Source: Leucosporidium creatinivorum (Eukaryota > Basidiomycota > Microbotryomycetes > Leucosporidiales > Leucosporidiaceae). Taken from it: 64,000 nucleotides of DNA. This document shows, in pieces, positions 59,015 to 64,000 of the stretch; position 1 is the stretch's first letter; each line of letters starts with the position of its first letter. Below the pieces are notes generated by a model, which was not told where the DNA came from, did no database searches, and was given only the letters and a program-made list of their open reading frames with translations. Made by a program: the position numbers and the translations under genes. The DNA is taken from NCBI GenBank assembly GCA_001600635.1, contig BCKL01000005.1, positions 313,581 to 377,580 on the forward strand, read 5' to 3'.

Positions 59015-60267
59015 TTAAGCGCCACGGAAGAAGATGAGTGAGATGCCAGTCGCTTCGGCAGCGACCTCGAGTTCCTCCCTTCCCTCCTCCGTCCAGCCTT
59101 TCGTGAGCTTCGAGGAGACCTTGATGCGCTTGAGCTTGGGAGGCGCTACAAAGAACGCTTCGTGCAGAGCTCCGAGGAGCCTGGCTCCCGACATCGAAAG
59201 CGGTGTATCGAGCACAACGAGTTCCTTCAGCTCGGCGAGGGTTTGAAAAATGGGAAGGCGAGCACCGTTGACGCTCGAGTTGAGGATGGCGACGAGAGGC
59301 GAGATTGAGCCGAGTTCAAGTCGCTGGATGTTCATCATGCCTCTAAGGAGCTCATTGAAGGCAGGCGAGGGGAACCAGCCGTCTGGGGTTGAGAACTGGC
59401 GAAGTCGCCGAGCGAAGGGCTGCAGCAGCTTGGCGCATTTGGCTTCCGGAAGGCCACGATCAAGCGACTTGCTTATACTGAGTGAGGAAGGAATCGATTC
59501 GGATGGCAGTTCACGCAAGAACGGAGCGAGGAACTCGGCGCTGGCGGGGAGGTCGAGGTGCTCGAGGACGGGGGCGCTTGCGAACGCATCAGGTGGTAGG
59601 GGTAAGCCCCAGGGATAGTCCTGCGTGGAGATCTTGAGAAGACGAAGACTCTTCCAGGCTCGTAGACACCTGAAAGACGAAGTCTTCAGCGATGTCGGTA
59701 GCTCGCAATCGGGGGCACTCACAAAGGAAGTGTATCGAAGGACAATAGACCGCCTTGAAGAGTGAGGACTTGTAAGCTTTGTTGTAGCATTCTGGTCTGT
59801 GCCATGCGTGGGAAGCAACAGCTTTCGAATCTCACTTCTCCCGCTGCAAACTCTCCCGGGCGAGCGCGGGGCGTTGCGAAGTAGAGGTGTCGAACTCTGC
59901 AGACTCGCAGTAGGAACAAGTATCCTCGATAGCTGATATCATCACCATACGAGGGAACTCGAAGGGCGAGCAGCCTGAGTGACTTGTCCTTCGAGCCCTT
60001 GAGCGAACGAGCGAGCGAGTCGGCCTGCTCCGAAGTACTGACGGCGTACCCGGTAGGCTCCTCGACAGCAGTCGACCACTGCCAGCTGACCTTTTGGAAG
60101 CTCCACCTTATTCTCTGCCTCTCGAACGGCTCCTCCTCAGCTTCCAGCACGAGCTCGAGGATGCGAATGAGTGTCTCTGTGGGAAGAGCAGCGGCGGGCG
60201 AGTCGTCGGGTTGCTGAGGGCGGGCGTATGTCGAGCTGACAGCTAGCTTGAAGAATTCTGCTTCCAT
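59015..60267 (-). CDS. F-box / leucine-rich protein, intact member of the cluster
   Basis: Two exons (60267-59723, 59669-59015) total 1200 nt, 399 residues. It starts MEAEFFKLAVSSTYARPQQP, with F-box LPTETLIRILELVLEAEEEPF and QKVSWQWSTAVEEPTGYAVST. Leucine-rich segments follow (RSLKGSKDKSLRLLALRV, AWKSLRLLKISTQDYPWGLP, VLEHLDLPASAEFLAPFL, GMMNIQRLELGSISPLVAIL, TLAELKELVVLDTPLSMSG), and it ends EVAAEATGISLIFFRGA. The F-box should bind Skp1 and the leucine-rich part the substrate, in an SCF E3 ubiquitin ligase. This is the only one of five cluster copies with an unbroken frame, so it serves as the reference for judging the others. Confidence 0.8.
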
Positions 60268-61291
60268 CGCGAGCTGTTGGAGCTAGGAGGCGAGAAGCGA
60301 GGTGAAAGCGGGAAGGCAAGAGATGAAGCGGCTCGAGCGGCGAAATGAGCGGCGAGGGGTCGGAGGTGAGAGTGCTGAGATATCAGAGGAGATACAGATG
60401 CATTAAATTCTCTGTATCTGCAGCTTCGGGTGTTTCCAGGTTCTGCACGCACTTCAGTGAAGAGCGAGAGGCCTCCTCCTCGGCGCCGAGCTTCGTGAGT
60501 CGGCTCCAGCAGCATCGGCACGCCTGTGGCTCTTCTTGCAGGCACCCACTCACAGCGTAGAAACTCCGGCCGAGCTGCCCGCTACTCCAACAGCGCCAAT
60601 ACCTTCGCACGCAATCTCCTCCACCCTTCGCGAGCGACTGATCTCGGCGGAGCTGAAGCTTGCCTCACTTGATCTCCTGCCTCTCCCTGCCTGTCTGGTT
60701 CGCTGTTCGAAGGCTTGAGTCTGCTATGCTGCTCCATCGCAGGCTATGAGGGGCTACAGCGTGAGCTCGATATATGCTCCTCCTCAGCGTCCGTCAAGAG
60801 GAGCCTTGTCGCCACCCTTCTTGCTCTTCCCAAATCGCTTCTCTTGAATCAACTTCAACCTGCTGAGCTACAGCGCGGCGCTGTTCGACCAACTTCAAGC
60901 GACAGGAGGCGTGGATTGCGCCATCCTCAGCGAGCTTGCCAGCAGGCGATCACCGCTGGGTAAGCTCGAAGGAAGCCGAGGCAACGAGCGCTTCTTCCTT
61001 CCTCCGTCTCCCAGGTTTCGGTTCTGCTTCTACACACCCGGTGAGCTCTCGCCCGGCTACATGGCTACAGTTCTGTAGAGCTCGAGCTGACGCCATCCTC
61101 CGCACTTTGCGCCGCGCGAAGCAGACGCACTTCTCATCTTTCGAACCGGCTCTGATACCACCTCGATACCCTCGACCGACACTTCTAGAGCACAGCAGGA
61201 CTACACAACTCGACTCTCTTCCCCTCTCTCCCCTCCAACAGCCCCAATACCCGCCGTTACGCCCTCAACTGGCTCTCGCGCAAGCGCAGCT
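60268..61291. promoter_or_regulatory. Upstream region of the sulfate permease and leader of the F-box gene
   Basis: About 1 kb between divergent genes. The first 60 bases are the F-box leader. The 150 bases before 61292 are CT-rich. Open frames (60345-60963) have no motif or consistent intron structure. No gene is recognised. Confidence 0.4.
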
Positions 61292-64000
61292 ATGTCAGCG
61301 ACCAACAGCAGCCTCCGAACCAAGGCCAAGAAGCCGTCGACCATCCTCGCTTGGGGAAAGGATTTGATCGGCTACGATGAGCAGGTCGCAGACGTGGACA
61401 CGCCCAACCCATTGCGCGACGCGTTCCATGACCTGCCGAGCAAGACGACCTCCTACCTTCAAACGCTGTTCCCCTTCACCAAATGGATCCTGCACTACAA
61501 TCTCACCTGGTGAGTTTGGAGGAGGCCGCGTTTGTAGCCTCTGGTTGCCTCCAGAGGACGTCTCAATACCTCGGCCGCTGACCCATCCCTCGGCGCTGCG
61601 CAGGTTTCTCGGCGATCTGATCGCAGGCCTCACAGTCGGCATTATCGTCGTCCCACAGTCCATGAGGTGCGTACAAGATCATACCTCCTTCTGTCACCCT
61701 CCTCGTCGACTCGGCCCGCTCACGAGGAGCTGCGCATGTCGCTTCGGCGGCCCCGTCTCGTCCGCCCAGAGTTGAACGCTGACCTCTTGTCGCACTACAG
61801 CTACGCCAAGATCGCTACTCTCGACCCCGAGTACGGTCTCTACTCGTCCTTCGTCGGCGTGATGATCTACGCCCTTTTCGCTACCTCCAAGGATGTGACG
61901 ATCGGACCCGTCGCCGTCATGTCGCTCGAAGTAGGCAAGGTCATCAGCCATGTGCAGTCGCAGACCGGAGGAGACGTCTACACGGCGCCCGAGATTGCCA
62001 CCGCCCTCGCCTTCATCACAGGAATGATCGTGCTCGGCGTTGGACTTCTTCGGCTCGGATGGCTCGTCGAGTTCATTCCTGCGCCTGCAGTCTCCGGCTT
62101 CATGACTGGTAGTGCTAGTGAGTGATTTCTCGAGCGCTATTCGACGCTGGATGGCGATGCTGACTCTGCTCCTCATCGCAGTCTCGATTCTGGCTGGCCA
62201 AGTGCCGAGTCTGATGGGTTACTCGAACAAGTTCGACACTCGCGCACCTACCTACGAGGTCATCGTGAGTCTTGCGAGCACACCGACAGCTCAACTACAA
62301 ACGCTGACTCTCATCTCTCCGCAGATCAACTCTTTCAAGCATCTCCCCGACACGAAGAGGGACGCCGCTTTCGGTCTCACATCCCTTGTCTTCCTCTTCA
62401 TCGTCCGCGCCATCTTCCAACGCATCCAGCTCCGCGCTCGCAACCCTCTCGTTCGCCGCATCGCTTTCTTCGCCAACACCCTTCGCTCCTCCTTTGTCAT
62501 CATTTTCGTCACTGTCGCCAGCTGGGTCTACCTTCGTAGCTACCCTCGCGGTCAGTATCCCATCTCCATCCTCAAGACTGTCCCCTCTGGGTTCCAGCAC
62601 ATGGGCCCGCCTCTCATCAGCGCCGACCTCATCTCGCGCCTCGGCCCTCTCATTCCCGTCTCCACCATCATTCTCCTCCTCGAGCACATCGCTATCGCAA
62701 AGTCGTTCGGTCGTGTGAACAACTGTACGTGCCTATTCTGCTACAGCGCCCCCTCTCCCTTCGGCTCTCAGCCAACCGCCGAATCGTAGCGCTGACCTTC
62801 TCCTCGCTCTTCAGACAAAATCGACCCCAACCAAGAGCTCATCGCCATCGGAGTATCGAACACCATCGGCACTCTTTTCGCCGCCTACCCTGCTACTGGA
62901 TCGTTCTCTCGCTCGGCCGTCAAGGCCAAGGCAGGCGTTCGCACTCCTCTGGCTGGTTGGATCACCGGTATTGTCGTCATCATCGCTCTCTACGCCCTCA
63001 CGGGCGCCTTCTACTGTGCGTTACAGGTCTTATTCGCTTCAACGAGCCCAGCTGACCCGCTTGCCATCTCGCAGGGATTCCCAACGCCGGTCTCTCGGCC
63101 ATCATCATCCACGCCGTCGGCGACCTCATCGCCACTCCTCGTCAAGTCTTTGGCTTTTGGAAGATCTCGCCTCTCGAAGCTCTCATCTGGATCGCCGCCG
63201 TCATCACCACCGTCTTCTCCTCGGTCGAGACGGGCATCTACGTCTCGGTCGCCGCCTCAGCCGCGCTCCTCCTCTACCGCATCGCTCGCCCTAGGGGACA
63301 GTTCCTCGGTCGCGTGAGGCTTCATGCGGAGGTTGAGAACCCCGTCGTCAACCCGCAGACGCACAGGGATGTCTACCTCCCTCTCGTCCCCGATGGCGTT
63401 CGCAACCCCGCGGTCCGAGTCGATGCCCCTCCTCCTGGTGTCATTGTCTTCCGCTTCGAGGAGTCTTTCCTTTACCCCAACGCCAGCTTTTGTGAGTACA
63501 GGCCTGTGCTGCAGCTTCGACCGCACGGGAGCTGACCTTTGCCCCTCTTCTAGACGCCGACGTGGTCCTGGACTACGCCAAGAAGCACACTCGCTCGGGA
63601 CAAGACTTCACTGCTACCAAGACTGGAGACCGACCATGGAATGGTGCGTCCTCATCCACTCTCAAAGCGGCGCTCGAAGCTGACCGCCTCTTTAACAGAT
63701 CCCGGACCGCTTCGCTGGGCCAAGTCGAAGCCTCCTCCCGAGGGCCAACTCAGTCAAGCCGAGATTGAAGCGCAAAAGCCCATCCTTCGCGCCGTCGTTT
63801 TCGACTTCTCCTCCGTCTCCAACTGCGACACCACCTCGATCCAGAACTTGGTCGACCTTCGCCGAGTACTCGAACGCTACGCTGGTCGCGAGGTCGAGTT
63901 CCACTTTGCTCAGATCTTGACGCCGTGGATCAAGCGGTGAGTGAACATCCCTTCCAGGTGATATCAACGCGTCGAGGATTCCGCACTTGACACTCGTTGC
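61292..64000 (+). CDS. SulP sulfate permease (Sul1/Sul2 type), partial at the window edge
   Basis: Starts MSATNSSLRTKAKKPSTILA (61292). After a cytosolic N-terminus comes WILHYNLTW and the SulP signature FLGDLIAGLTVGIIVVPQSMSYAKIA. Membrane segments follow (SSFVGVMIYALFATSKDVTI, ALAFITGMIVLGVGLLRLGW, AVSGFMTGSA, LVFLFIVRAIF, FVIIFVTVASWVYL, VSTIILLLEHIAIAKSFG, GTLFAAYPATGSFSRSAVKA, TGIVVIIALYALTGAFYW), and then a C-terminal STAS domain (RAVVFDFSSVSNCDTTSIQN, EVEFHFAQILTPWIKR). Such proteins import sulfate at the plasma membrane for assimilation. At least nine introns are present. The coding region is cut off inside or near the STAS domain; the last visible donor is near 63939. Confidence 0.92.

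Overview
The window is nuclear DNA of a basidiomycete fungus, most likely a Pucciniomycotina yeast of the Microbotryomycetes (Rhodotorula/Sporobolomyces-like). The basis is GC-rich sequence, dense short introns (mostly 45-100 nt) starting gtgagt or gtacgt, a branch site reading CTGAC or CTAAC followed closely by CAG or TAG, and genes of fungal type. No mobile element, viral relic, tRNA, rRNA or CRISPR array was recognised. All gene models were assembled by eye from reading frames and splice sites.

Bases 1-31.6 kb are a compact housekeeping region: a Pps1-type dual-specificity phosphatase (+), a multi-pass membrane protein tentatively placed in the CLPTM1 family (-), an HSL-type alpha/beta hydrolase with a histidine-rich tail (-), a SAM methyltransferase (+), FAD synthetase (-), importin-5/Kap121 (-), two small basic or disordered unknowns (-), external NADH dehydrogenase (+), a Pil1/Lsp1 eisosome protein with a long disordered tail (+), a P-loop sulfotransferase-like protein (-) with a broken paralogous fragment beside it, and COP9 signalosome subunit 1 (+).

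Bases 31.9-43.3 kb hold one very large minus-strand gene of many exons. Its N-terminal half is acidic, Q/S/P-rich and disordered. Its C-terminal half is His/Lys/Glu-rich coiled coil with a repeated motif of about 20 residues. It carries an almost perfect internal duplication of about 524 bp.

Bases 43.6-60.3 kb are an F-box cluster. A block of F-box, unknown gene X and F-box is present twice in inverted orientation (about 43.8-47.9 and 53.9-58.7 kb). The unique centre holds a RAMP4/SERP-like small ER protein, an RBBP4-type WD40 histone chaperone and HIS6. One further intact F-box gene lies outside. Both gene X copies are intact but diverged in protein sequence, while the shared promoter between X and its F-box neighbour is nearly identical in the two arms. 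Four of the five F-box copies are frame-damaged. This contrast is the most unusual feature of the window. The right end holds the 5' part of a SulP sulfate permease that runs off the window.

Gene-structure curiosities include a stop codon split by an intron, a first exon that is only the ATG, microexons of 9, 21 and 22 nt, a homology-supported GC-AG intron, and a GCGCCG-type element recurring beside intron branch sites.
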